Source: CS1-C013 sp964347265 (lineage in GTDB: Archaea > Aenigmatarchaeota > Aenigmatarchaeia > Aenigmatarchaeales > Aenigmatarchaeaceae). Taken from it: a DNA stretch of 25,150 bases. Numbering within the stretch: the stretch's first letter is position 1; each line of letters starts with the position of its first letter. Shown one piece after another: positions 7,966 through 14,862 of the stretch. The translations under genes and the position numbers were made by a program. The stretch covers positions 1 to 25,150 of the forward strand of contig CAYFXV010000007.1 of assembly GCA_964347265.1 (NCBI GenBank), in the 5' to 3' direction. The notes under the pieces are model-generated. The model made no database searches, was not told the origin of the DNA, and saw only the letters and a list, made by a program, of their open reading frames with translations.

Positions 7966-9606
7966 ATGGCAAAGAAAAAGTCAAAGAAAAAACACAAAGT
8001 TTCTAAGAAAAAAAGAGAACTACCTAAATTTAAAATTTTTAAAAGAAGGCCCAAAGCTTTACCAGAAGTAAAGAAAATAAGAGTTAGATACGCCTTAATA
8101 CCTCCATTTGCTGGAGTTAATATTAAATGGAATGAAGAAGAAAAAGAAGTGATATACAATGTGAGTGAGCCAAAGTTGTCTGAAAAGGAAAGACAAATTA
8201 AGGATAAATTGGTTAATGGTCTACTAGAAGTTTTAGATATTGAACTTTCTGCAATAAAAAAGAAAGGAGAAGCAATAGAATATTTAGAATCACATGTTAA
8301 GAACATCATTGATGAATATCAAATAAAATTATCGAAAAGGTCCTACCTAAAAATAATGTATTATATTTTTAGAGATTTTATTGGTTTGAATGAAATAGAA
8401 CCAATGTTGCAAGATCCTTATATTGAAGACATATCATGTGTTGGTGTAGGAATACCAATTTATGTTGTTCATAGAAAATATGGTTCTATTAAAACTAACA
8501 TTATTTATGATAATATAAAACAGCTAACAGAATTCGTGGTAAAGATTGCTGAGAGGTGTGGCAGATTCATTTCTTATGCCGAGCCTTTGCTGGACGGTTC
8601 TTTGCCAGATGGTTCTAGAGTTCAAGCATCTTTTGCTGAAGATGTTACAACTAGAGGTCCATCCTTTACAATCAGAAAGTTCGTGCAAATACCGCTCTCA
8701 CCAGTAGATTTGATGAATAGAAAAACTGTAAACAGTGAAATACTAGCTTATTTATGGTTAGCAGTTGAGAGTGGAGCTTCGATTTTAATAGCAGGCGGTG
8801 CGGGTACTGGTAAAACAACTCTTTTAAATGTTATATCAATGTTTATTCCGCCAACTGCTAAGATAGTAACAATAGAAGATACTAGAGAATTAAATCTAAC
8901 CCATGAAAACTGGATACCAGCTGTTACAAGAGTAAGTTTTATGAAAGGTGTTGGTGAAGTTTCAATGTTTGATTTATTAAAAACATCTTTTAGACAAACC
9001 CCTGATTATGTTATAGTAGGAGAGGTTAGAGGTAAAGAGGCTTATGTCATGTTTCAAGGAATGGCTTCAGGCATTCCAGCTATTGGAACAATGCATGCAG
9101 GAAGAGTTGAAGATGTTATTTATAGATTAGAAACACCTCCTATAGAATTATCTCCAGCTTTAGTTGATACTTTAGATTTAGTATTAGTAATGGTTCATGC
9201 TAGAGAAAAGGGAGAGTCTGAAAGAAGACTTAAAGAAATAGATGAAATACAATCTGTTGATCCTGAAACAGGAAAACCAAGACAAGTAAGATATTATTAT
9301 TGGTTGCCTGATAAAGATGATTTTGGTAAGTATGCCGGAGATTCTTGGCTATTACAAGAATTATCAAGAAATAAAGGCCAACCTTTAACTTCTCTGAAAA
9401 AAGAAATAGAAAGAAGAAAAGCATTGTTAGAATGGATGCAAAAAAAGAAAATAACTTTTTTTAAGGATGTTGCAGCAGTCTTATCAGAGTATTATAAAGA
9501 TCCGAAAAAGATCTTAGAAAGAGCTAGAATTATAAAAAAAGTTAAAAGAAAAAAGAAGCTTAAGAAAAGAACTAGAAAGAAATTTAGAAAAAGATTTAAA
9601 AGATGA
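7966..9606 (+). CDS. Type II/IV secretion system ATPase (VirB11/PilB/GspE family)
   Basis: A 546-residue hexameric-type secretion ATPase that would power pilus assembly or protein export from the cytoplasmic face of the membrane. Motifs: EPLLDGSLPDGSRVQA at ~206-221 (N-terminal domain), Walker A GGAGTGKTT at 277-285, Asp box TIEDTRE at 302-308, Walker B DYVIVGEVRG at 347-356 and His box GTMHA at 374-378, so it looks fully active. Both ends are extremely basic: about 20 Lys/Arg in the first 40 residues and a C-terminal tail from ~517 that is mostly Lys/Arg. It lies 25 bases after the giant adhesin and probably shares its transcript. The TadC/FlaJ-like membrane partner that usually follows is not here; the next gene is convergent and overlaps by 11 bases. 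Confidence 0.92.
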   Translation: MAKKKSKKKHKVSKKKRELPKFKIFKRRPKALPEVKKIRVRYALIPPFAGVNIKWNEEEKEVIYNVSEPKLSEKERQIKDKLVNGLLEVLDIELSAIKKKGEAIEYLESHVKNIIDEYQIKLSKRSYLKIMYYIFRDFIGLNEIEPMLQDPYIEDISCVGVGIPIYVVHRKYGSIKTNIIYDNIKQLTEFVVKIAERCGRFISYAEPLLDGSLPDGSRVQASFAEDVTTRGPSFTIRKFVQIPLSPVDLMNRKTVNSEILAYLWLAVESGASILIAGGAGTGKTTLLNVISMFIPPTAKIVTIEDTRELNLTHENWIPAVTRVSFMKGVGEVSMFDLLKTSFRQTPDYVIVGEVRGKEAYVMFQGMASGIPAIGTMHAGRVEDVIYRLETPPIELSPALVDTLDLVLVMVHAREKGESERRLKEIDEIQSVDPETGKPRQVRYYYWLPDKDDFGKYAGDSWLLQELSRNKGQPLTSLKKEIERRKALLEWMQKKKITFFKDVAAVLSEYYKDPKKILERARIIKKVKRKKKLKKRTRKKFRKRFKR

Positions 9607-10381
9607 AATATTTTAATGCATCATTTATATCTTCGATTTCTATTACAGATATTCCCACATCCTTTCCAATGTTAACTGTTATTTCTTTGTATTTTGTTGT
9701 GCAAAATATGAAACCACCTCTTCTAACACAATTTTCCTCAGGTTTCAAATAAGTTTGAGTTCCTTGACCTTCAGGAACTAAAAATACTTTTGCTCCTAGT
9801 TCCTTAGCAATCTTTGCTTTTTCTAGAATTCCACCAACCTCTCCTATTGTTCCATCAGGATTTATTGTGCCTGTCATCATTATATCACTTTTTATTTCTT
9901 TTTTTTGTAAAGCTGCTATTGTTGCTACTGTTAATGAAGCTCCTGCAGAAGGCCCACCAACTAAAGTTGCTTCGCTTTTTACAGTATAAATCAAATCATA
10001 TTTATCAACATCTAACTTTGTTACATCTTCTGCAACTTGTTTTGCTACTTGTATAGACTGTTGAGTATCTATCCAGAATAATAGTTTTTCAATGTTTGTT
10101 AATATTTTTCCATTGCCAGGTTTTATTTCAACTATCAATGGAGTTACAACACCATTACCATCTTGATCAACTGCAGCTAAATTTATTTGAGCAGACGAGT
10201 AAGAATCATTCAATGGTCTTTCAATATATTCTGTTATTACTTTAGTTTCAACCTGTTGTGAGGGTTCATAAGAAATATAATAGCCAATCCATATTCCTAA
10301 TAAAAGTCCAATTAGAAGTATAGTTATAAAAGTATTTTTGTTAGATTTTTGGTACTGATATCTTCTTTCGATTTTTCTCAT
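9596..10381 (-). CDS. Membrane-anchored Lon-type (S16) serine protease without ATPase domain
   Basis: A 261-residue protein. Residues 1-17 are basic and 18-36 form one transmembrane helix, so the protease domain probably faces outside the cytoplasm. The S16 catalytic dyad is visible: Ser145 in VGGPSAGAS and Lys188 in GEVGGILEKAKIAKELGA, 43 residues apart as in Lon. MTGTINPDGTIGEVGG before the lysine is also diagnostic. There is no AAA+ module, as in the archaeal stand-alone Lon-like proteases (COG1750). Its last codons overlap the last codons of the convergent secretion ATPase. A processing role for surface or pilin proteins is possible but unproven. Confidence 0.88.
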   Translation of the reverse strand: MRKIERRYQYQKSNKNTFITILLIGLLLGIWIGYYISYEPSQQVETKVITEYIERPLNDSYSSAQINLAAVDQDGNGVVTPLIVEIKPGNGKILTNIEKLLFWIDTQQSIQVAKQVAEDVTKLDVDKYDLIYTVKSEATLVGGPSAGASLTVATIAALQKKEIKSDIMMTGTINPDGTIGEVGGILEKAKIAKELGAKVFLVPEGQGTQTYLKPEENCVRRGGFIFCTTKYKEITVNIGKDVGISVIEIEDINDALKYFIF

Positions 10382-10402
10382 AGAAATATAGTTTTATTTT
10401 TA

Positions 10403-10418
10403 AAAGCTTTAAAGCTTT
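10403..10418. promoter_or_regulatory. 16-bp palindrome AAAGCTTTAAAGCTTT
   Basis: Two tandem copies of AAAGCTTT make a perfect 16-bp palindrome. It lies between the end of the SRP RNA and the protease start at 10381, overlapping the AT-rich region where the protease TATA box (minus-strand TTTTAAAAATAA) begins. It could be an operator or simply part of the promoter. Confidence 0.35.
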
Positions 10419-10422
10419 CTCT

Positions 10423-10427
10423 AAAAA
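10423..10427 (-). terminator. T-run ending the SRP RNA
   Basis: On the minus strand the closing helix of the SRP RNA is followed by GTC and five T, a plausible archaeal oligo-T termination signal. Confidence 0.45.
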
Positions 10428-10430
10428 GAC

Positions 10431-10705
10431 GCAGAGGATACGCTCTTGGTGGTTGCTAAAGACTTACAAAGTTTATCCTATTAACCTTCTCCACTTCGCA
10501 ACCCCCTGAACACCAAAACTACGGCTTAGGCTTGCTCGGTTCCCCGCCTCAGCCATTTCACCATAATTTCAGTTCCAGAGGACGAAGCTTCTCAGTCGGC
10601 TAACAGGGCTTCATAAATCTTTAACATCGCCCTCAAGCTTCGATCGCGCCATAAACCGGATTTGCGCTTACAGGGAACCGGTAGCTCCCCAATCTAATCC
10701 CCTGC
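10431..10705 (-). ncRNA. ffs: Signal recognition particle RNA (7S)
   Basis: The minus strand gives a ~275-base archaeal SRP RNA, the scaffold for SRP54 and SRP19 in co-translational targeting. The 5' end GCAGGGGAT pairs over nine positions with ATCCTCTGC at the 3' end, forming helix 1, which archaea have. The Alu domain is seen as GGGGAGCTAC followed by CGGTTCCCTGTAA (10690-10668). Helix 8, the SRP54 site, has a CGG-GGAA-CCG hairpin with the GGAA tetraloop at 10540-10543 and the AGCA internal loop on its 3' side (10533-10536). Local GC is much higher than in the flanks, as expected of a structured RNA. Exact ends may differ by a few bases. Confidence 0.92.
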
Positions 10706-10728
10706 AAAAATAGATTAAATTTTCAAAC

Positions 10729-10740
10729 TATTTAAAAATA
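10729..10740 (-). promoter_or_regulatory. TATA box of the SRP RNA
   Basis: On the minus strand this reads TATTTTTAAATA, centred about 30 bases before the 5' end of the SRP RNA. It sits beside a divergent TATA box for the gene at 10779. Confidence 0.55.
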
Positions 10741-10745
10741 CCATA

Positions 10746-10756
10746 ATATTTAAATA
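10746..10756 (+). promoter_or_regulatory. TATA box of the 68-residue membrane protein gene
   Basis: ATATTTAAATA is centred 28 bases before the ATG at 10779, predicting a leaderless transcript. Six bases separate it from the SRP RNA promoter on the other strand. Confidence 0.55.
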
Positions 10757-10778
10757 CGTAAGAAAAAAACTCATTATC

Positions 10779-10985
10779 ATGGCGGATATAAGGACTATAA
10801 TATTTTGGCTTATAGGAACAGTATGTATATTTTTTGGAGCTTTAATATCAGGTTCTGTTGAACCTACTATTGGGTCGACAACAACCTCAATAACAATGGC
10901 TTATGCATTAGCCTTTATACTCATTTTATTGGGCGGAATGTTTTGGATTTCAACAGCCATATTGCAAACAGAAGAAGAAGAATAG
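10779..10985 (+). CDS. Small membrane protein of unknown function, two helices
   Basis: A 68-residue protein with two predicted transmembrane helices (about 6-25 and 40-62), a short Ser/Thr-rich loop between them and an acidic end (QTEEEE). I do not recognise the family. Support for it being real: a well-placed TATA box, an ATG at the predicted transcription start, a hydrophobicity pattern typical of small archaeal membrane proteins, and an end exactly flush with the end of the convergent eS1 gene. It ends with TAG, one of the few TAG stops in the window. Confidence 0.7.
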   Translation: MADIRTIIFWLIGTVCIFFGALISGSVEPTIGSTTTSITMAYALAFILILLGGMFWISTAILQTEEEE

Positions 10986-11534
10986 TTACAATACTTCTGT
11001 TTTTCTAAATTCGAATTGTCTTAAAGGATAGACTTTACTTATGGCTTTTCTTATTTTTTGTTGAAGTTTTCCATCAATGATTTCTCTAAGAAATTCTTCT
11101 GTTTTCATCTCGCTAACATTCTTTATTATTAATTCTCTTATATTTTTTCTTACTTTAATTTCAAGACTTTTACTAACCTTTCTATTAGAAATTGCTACAG
11201 CCTTTACTCTAATTTTATTATCTTTTAGTTTTATGATATCATTAGTATCAATTCTAGTTGCTCTTCTTCTTACAATTCTTGCTAGGAAATCTCTTGTGCA
11301 ATCATGCCCAAAGAATCTTGTTATTGCTTTCTTATTTTTTACATCTTCAATCTTGAAGTAAAATTTTAAATAATATTTATTTGGATTACCTGTTATGTCC
11401 GTTAAACTAGTTTCAATAACCCTTCCTTTCAATTGTTTTGGTTCCATAGCTATAGTTTCACCGATAACAAAATCTCCAAAAAACTTTGGTGCAACAATTT
11501 GATACCAATCTTTACCTTTTAGTTTTGAAGCCAT
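10986..11534 (-). CDS. rps3ae: Small ribosomal subunit protein eS1 (S3ae)
   Basis: A 182-residue 30S protein found only in archaea and eukaryotes. Signatures: KDWYQIVAPKFFGDFVIGET at the start, GRVIETSLTDITGN, then FGHDCTRDFLARIVRRRATRIDTND and KIRVKAVAISNRKV. Length is slightly short compared with typical archaeal eS1 (~190-200) but complete. It is the last gene of the minus-strand operon bud32-small membrane protein-uS15-GAN-eS1, 16 bases after the GAN stop. The order uS15-GAN-eS1 is conserved in many archaea. Confidence 0.94.
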   Translation of the reverse strand: MASKLKGKDWYQIVAPKFFGDFVIGETIAMEPKQLKGRVIETSLTDITGNPNKYYLKFYFKIEDVKNKKAITRFFGHDCTRDFLARIVRRRATRIDTNDIIKLKDNKIRVKAVAISNRKVSKSLEIKVRKNIRELIIKNVSEMKTEEFLREIIDGKLQQKIRKAISKVYPLRQFEFRKTEVL

Positions 11535-11550
11535 AGAAATTAAATACAGT

Positions 11551-12846
11551 TTATATCTTTATAAGTTTTTCTTTTAAGAGATTTTCACAAATTTCAATAA
11601 ACTTTTCCTGAGTTCCAGAAGGTATAATAGCTCCTGCTGCATTTTTATGACCTCCACCTCTTCCCCCACACGCTTTAGCAGCTCCTACAATTATTTCTCT
11701 TATATTAACTTTTTTAGATCTTCCAGAAATTTTAATTCCGTCCTTTGAATTCCCAAAACCAATTAATGTTTTTTCAGCAGGTCTAAAGAGCATAGAAACT
11801 ATTGTTCCAATAAAATTTTCATTTATAACATCTTTACCTAACACATAATTTGCGAATTCTGTTTTCTTTATATTATCAGGATTGTTTTCTATCCATCTCA
11901 TGTAATTTCCTATAATCTTCTTATAAGCTTTTAACAAATTTCTAGCAGTTTCCAAAACCCCTTCATTACCTAAACATAAACTCAAACCTATTGCCGGCTC
12001 ATTCATATTAGCACAAGCATTTAATATTGTGGCAAATTCTTTAGCATCTTTCAATTCATCAGGAAAATTTTTTAGAGTTAAGATATCCCCAAAAATTAAT
12101 TTTTTGCTGAATTTCTCATGCTTTAAACTCTCTTTAACAAGGGCATCTGTAAGTTTTCTTTTTTCTTCACCACTTAAATCACTTAATGTTCTCCATTTAC
12201 CATCTTTTTGAGGTTTAATTCCTATTTCTGATAAAAATTGAATTGCTTTTGCTTCTTCATCTATTCCTGGAATTTCAGAAAACTCCAGTGCTTTATGTAA
12301 AGGTCTTGAAAATCTTCCAAAAAGGTTTAAGCCTATTTCAGTTTCTATTAAAGGATTTTCAAATAACTTTGAGTTTGTTGGATAAGAAACATCACCTATT
12401 GTTCCAACTATTGCTAATGGAGCTAAAGAATTATTTTTAATCATTTCCTTTACTAATAAATAAGTTGTTCCAGCTCCAGAAAATTCTAAATCAACTTCTT
12501 CGGGATTTATATGAATAACATTCTCAGATTTAGAACCTTCTATTTGATGATGATCAAGAACTATTATATTAAAATCTAATTCACTTATTAAATCTAGGTA
12601 TCCAGAACCCATATCAGTAAATATAGCTAACTCAGGATTTCTCTCCTTTAAAGTTTCTATTATTTCATCATTAATCCTGTTAACAAAGCTTATTTGAAAG
12701 TTTTTATTACTCTGAATTAAAGCTGATGCCATAATTGATGCTGCCGCTATTCCATCACAATCCAAATCAGAAACTATTTGTATTAGACTATTTGTAGAAT
12801 TTATCTTTTCAATGGCTTTATTTATTAAATCAGTGAATTGTTTCAT
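11551..12846 (-). CDS. gan: GAN/RecJ-like DHH nuclease (GINS-associated, Cdc45 homolog)
   Basis: A 431-residue DHH-superfamily protein. In archaea this RecJ-like 5'-3' exonuclease binds GINS and is the counterpart of eukaryotic Cdc45 in the replicative helicase complex. Motif I is SDLDCDG (D27, D29, D31), motif II TDMGSG (D78), motif III the DHH at 98-100, motif IV GTIGD (D152), and the DHHA1 domain ends with GGRGGGH at 394-400 followed by KNAAGA. All metal-binding aspartates are present, so the nuclease is probably active; motif I has Ser-Asp where many relatives have a His. Placement between uS15 and eS1 is the classical archaeal context of this gene and supports the assignment. Confidence 0.9.
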   Translation of the reverse strand: MKQFTDLINKAIEKINSTNSLIQIVSDLDCDGIAAASIMASALIQSNKNFQISFVNRINDEIIETLKERNPELAIFTDMGSGYLDLISELDFNIIVLDHHQIEGSKSENVIHINPEEVDLEFSGAGTTYLLVKEMIKNNSLAPLAIVGTIGDVSYPTNSKLFENPLIETEIGLNLFGRFSRPLHKALEFSEIPGIDEEAKAIQFLSEIGIKPQKDGKWRTLSDLSGEEKRKLTDALVKESLKHEKFSKKLIFGDILTLKNFPDELKDAKEFATILNACANMNEPAIGLSLCLGNEGVLETARNLLKAYKKIIGNYMRWIENNPDNIKKTEFANYVLGKDVINENFIGTIVSMLFRPAEKTLIGFGNSKDGIKISGRSKKVNIREIIVGAAKACGGRGGGHKNAAGAIIPSGTQEKFIEICENLLKEKLIKI

Positions 12847-12875
12847 TAGAAATAATATTAAGTTAAAATAATATA

Positions 12876-13334
12876 TTACTTTACTGTCTCAACCAATAAT
12901 TTGGCTCTCTCAGGCTCATACTTAAAATCTTGAGGCAATTTATTTGTTTTAACATAGTATTTTATTAATCTTCTTATTTTGCTTTCTAAAAGCTCTAATC
13001 CGTGCTTGGAAGTATAATCTTTCTTATTTTTTAATAAATGGTCTCTAAGAACTACAGCTCTTTTTAATAAATTTAATAAATCTTCAGGTATCTGAGGTAA
13101 AAGATTGTTTTCTTCTAAAATTTTTGTTACAGTCTTTCCTGTTATTAGTCTAACAGAGGGTATTCCATATTGGTCTCTCAAAGTCCTTCCTATGTCTGGA
13201 GATTGTAGACCATCTTTTCTAAGCTTTATGACTAGCCTATCAACTTCTTTACCTTTGTACCCAACCCACTTAGCTTGCAGAGTGGGCCTTTTGCTTCCAG
13301 ACTTCCCTTTTTTTCTTGAATGCATTCTAGCCAT
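12876..13334 (-). CDS. rps15: Small ribosomal subunit protein uS15
   Basis: A 152-residue archaeal/eukaryotic-type uS15. It starts MARMHSRKKGKSGSKRP, the typical basic N-terminal extension, and continues with RKDGLQSPDIGRTLRDQYGIPSVRLITGK and the C-terminal four-helix region (LLKRAVVLRDHLLKNKKD, then LLESKIRRLIKYYVKTNKLP). Length is normal. Its ATG overlaps the end of the upstream small membrane protein gene by eight bases, so translation is probably coupled. The GAN gene follows after 29 bases. Confidence 0.95.
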   Translation of the reverse strand: MARMHSRKKGKSGSKRPTLQAKWVGYKGKEVDRLVIKLRKDGLQSPDIGRTLRDQYGIPSVRLITGKTVTKILEENNLLPQIPEDLLNLLKRAVVLRDHLLKNKKDYTSKHGLELLESKIRRLIKYYVKTNKLPQDFKYEPERAKLLVETVK

Positions 13335-13620
13335 TTTTAACCCTCATAAATTGAGATATAATATAAATCACTATTCCAATCATGACAAAAAATGAACCAA
13401 AAACAGATAAGAATACTGTTCCTTGAACAAAGCTACCTAAACCAATTCCGACTGAAAACATAATAGCTGAAATTAGAATGATTATAAAACTTATATTTTC
13501 TAAAACATCTCTTTTATTCTTTCCAAATCTAGTCAAATTAATTTTTACTTCTTCTGATTTCTTTTCTACAGGTTCTTTTTGTTCAATGCTTTCTTTTTTT
13601 TGTTCAGTTTTTTCGTTCAT
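13327..13620 (-). CDS. Small membrane protein with charged N-terminal tail
   Basis: A 97-residue protein. Residues 1-40 are highly charged and Glu/Lys-rich (KTEQKKESIEQKEPVEKK), then two transmembrane helices at about 43-62 and 68-90. I do not recognise the family. It is locked into the operon on both sides: its ATG overlaps the TGA of bud32 by four bases (ATGA), and its TAG stop lies inside the uS15 start region. This argues strongly that it is translated. No function can be assigned; a membrane tether near ribosome and replication genes would be speculation. Confidence 0.75.
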   Translation of the reverse strand: MNEKTEQKKESIEQKEPVEKKSEEVKINLTRFGKNKRDVLENISFIIILISAIMFSVGIGLGSFVQGTVFLSVFGSFFVMIGIVIYIISQFMRVKNG

Positions 13621-14228
13621 CTTTTAACATACCTTCCTCTTTTTTCTATATCATTTAAAGTATCCAAAACTTTATTAAAGTTATTATTTGTTTGTTTATA
13701 TCCTTTTATAAAATTTTCCCATAAAAGATTTAAATGCTTAAAATGAGTTGATTTAAAAGCTTCTTTTAAAACTGATAAATCTACAGCTTGTGTTTCTATT
13801 CTTTTAGAAAGTTCTCCTAGACCAAAATCAATAAAAAATATTTTATTATCCTTTAAAATCATGTTGCTAGTTGTTAAATCTCCATGAACAATTCCATGGT
13901 TATGTAATAAACCAACAGATTTTCCTAGATTTCCTGACACTTGTTTTCTGTTTTTATCATCAGTTTCATTAAAGAATTCCTTTAATCTTTTTCCATCTAT
14001 AAATTCCATGTTTATTTTAAAATTATTTTCATCGACAGAAATAATATTTGGAGCTTCTACACCACATCTTTTAGCTCTTGAAATCAATTTAGCTTCTTTT
14101 CTTGTTCTAAATTTTCTTAGCTTTTCATCAATTTGGGAGACTCTATAACTTTTTTTAACCCTTTCTTTAACTAAGTGGTTATTTTCAAGATATAAGATAG
14201 CTTCTGCGCCCCGTTTAATTATTTTCAT
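13617..14228 (-). CDS. bud32: KEOPS complex kinase/ATPase Bud32
   Basis: A 203-residue small atypical kinase that, as part of KEOPS with Kae1, supports formation of t6A at position 37 of ANN-reading tRNAs. Motifs: GAEA at 7-10, a Lys-rich VKERVKKSYR for ATP binding, catalytic HGDLTTSN at 115-122, DFGLG at 134-138 and the C-terminal RGRYVKR, a family hallmark. The frame stays open upstream through the tRNA-Ile gene, but the real start must be ATG 14228, which gives the family length and begins MKIIKRGAEA. The gene starts 11 bases after the tRNA-Ile end with no visible promoter between. Kae1 is not in the window. Its stop overlaps the next ATG. Confidence 0.93.
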   Translation of the reverse strand: MKIIKRGAEAILYLENNHLVKERVKKSYRVSQIDEKLRKFRTRKEAKLISRAKRCGVEAPNIISVDENNFKINMEFIDGKRLKEFFNETDDKNRKQVSGNLGKSVGLLHNHGIVHGDLTTSNMILKDNKIFFIDFGLGELSKRIETQAVDLSVLKEAFKSTHFKHLNLLWENFIKGYKQTNNNFNKVLDTLNDIEKRGRYVKR

Positions 14229-14239
14229 AAAATCACATG

Positions 14240-14313
14240 TGGGCGAGGGGAGATTCGAACTCCCGACCTTCCGGTTATCAGCCGGACGCTCCACCAGACT
14301 AAGCTACCCGCCC
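14240..14313 (-). tRNA. tRNA-Ile (anticodon GAT)
   Basis: On the minus strand the acceptor stem GGGCGGG pairs with CTCGCCC (one G-U), with discriminator A at 14240. The T-stem GGGAG/CTCCC encloses TTCGAAT. The anticodon stem TCCGG/CCGGA encloses CTGATAA, giving anticodon GAT and A at position 37. No intron and no encoded CCA. U36-A37 makes it a normal substrate for t6A modification. Confidence 0.96.
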
Positions 14314-14338
14314 ATGAGATATATTAATACTTATAATA

Positions 14339-14349
14339 CTTTTAAATAT
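14339..14349 (-). promoter_or_regulatory. TATA box of the tRNA-Ile/bud32 unit
   Basis: On the minus strand this reads ATATTTAAAAG, centred about 31 bases before the tRNA 5' end. It is the only clear promoter-like element ahead of tRNA-Ile and bud32, so it may serve the whole operon. Confidence 0.4.
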
Positions 14350-14354
14350 GATTT

Positions 14355-14675
14355 TTAATACTTTCGTCTAATTCTAGATAAGAAGTAAGTTATTATAACA
14401 GCAATAATAGTGACTGCTATTGCTACATAGAATTTATAAATTAGATCGCTGTTGCTAGGAAAAAGTGTATTTATCGCAGATTTTATTGCATCATTCCAAC
14501 TTAAAGCAGAAACCAAACCTAAGGCAGAAACTATTAAAGTAATGAAATTTTCTCTAAAAGCTTTGGTAAACTTAGAAACCTCATGATTTATAATCATTTT
14601 CCTTTTTTGTTGCTTCCAATTAATAGGTTTAGAATATTTGACAGGATTTTTAGAAACTGGTCTATTTTCTGGCAT
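14355..14675 (-). CDS. DUF5654-like small membrane protein
   Basis: A 106-residue protein with a basic cytoplasmic N-terminal half (MPENRPVSKNPVKYSKPINW, then KQQKRK) and two transmembrane segments: ENFITLIVSALGLVSALSWNDAIKSAIN and FYVAIAVTIIAVIITYFLSRIRRKY. The pattern with an internal SWNDAIK between helices matches, from memory, the DUF5654 family of archaea and bacteria, whose function is unknown. The frame is open upstream into tRNA-Ala, but translation of a tRNA gene is implausible, so the ATG at 14675 is chosen. It could be cotranscribed with tRNA-Ala, which lies 80 bases upstream on the same strand. Confidence 0.75.
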   Translation of the reverse strand: MPENRPVSKNPVKYSKPINWKQQKRKMIINHEVSKFTKAFRENFITLIVSALGLVSALSWNDAIKSAINTLFPSNSDLIYKFYVAIAVTIIAVIITYFLSRIRRKY

Positions 14676-14755
14676 AAAAATCACGGGTTTATTTATTAAG
14701 TAAAAACTTATTTTTAAAGATTTTTCTTCTCTAGAATAAAAATCAATATAAATAG

Positions 14756-14827
14756 TGGACCGGTTGGGAATCGAACCCAAAATCTCTGCTGTGCGAGAGC
14801 AGCGTCTTTCCATTCGACCACCGGCCC
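14756..14827 (-). tRNA. tRNA-Ala (anticodon CGC)
   Basis: On the minus strand the acceptor stem GGGCCGG pairs with CCGGTCC and contains the G3-U70 pair that identifies alanine tRNAs. Discriminator A is at 14756. The anticodon stem CTGCT/AGCAG encloses CTCGCAC, giving anticodon CGC for codon GCG. The T-stem TTGGG/CCCAA encloses TTCGATT. No intron and no encoded CCA. Confidence 0.96.
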
Positions 14828-14831
14828 TCAA

Positions 14832-14841
14832 TTATAAAAGT
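14832..14841 (+). promoter_or_regulatory. TATA box of the phosphoesterase gene
   Basis: TTATAAAAGT is centred about 27 bases before the ATG at 14863, predicting a leaderless transcript. The minus-strand promoter of tRNA-Ala must overlap it: a TTTATTTCTTAAAC stretch at 14845-14858 is at the right distance for that tRNA. Confidence 0.5.
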
Positions 14842-14862
14842 ATTGTTTAAGAAATAAATTTT

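Noticed and set aside
9814..10056. Leu/Phe-rich reading frame opposite the Lon-like protease
   Set aside because: It is antisense to a clearly conserved protease, has no promoter and has the composition typical of a shadow frame.
10431..10705. RNase P RNA as an alternative for the structured RNA
   Set aside because: The GGAA-capped helix 8 with AGCA loop, the Alu-domain motif and the closing helix 1 are those of archaeal SRP RNA.
14229..14294. A longer Bud32 start at 14294, adding 22 residues
   Set aside because: The extension is translated from inside the tRNA-Ile gene; the ATG at 14228 gives the family-length protein with the normal N-terminus.
14676..14831. A longer DUF5654-like protein starting at 14831
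   Set aside because: The extra N-terminal part is read from the tRNA-Ala gene and its leader; the family-like part begins near the ATG at 14675.
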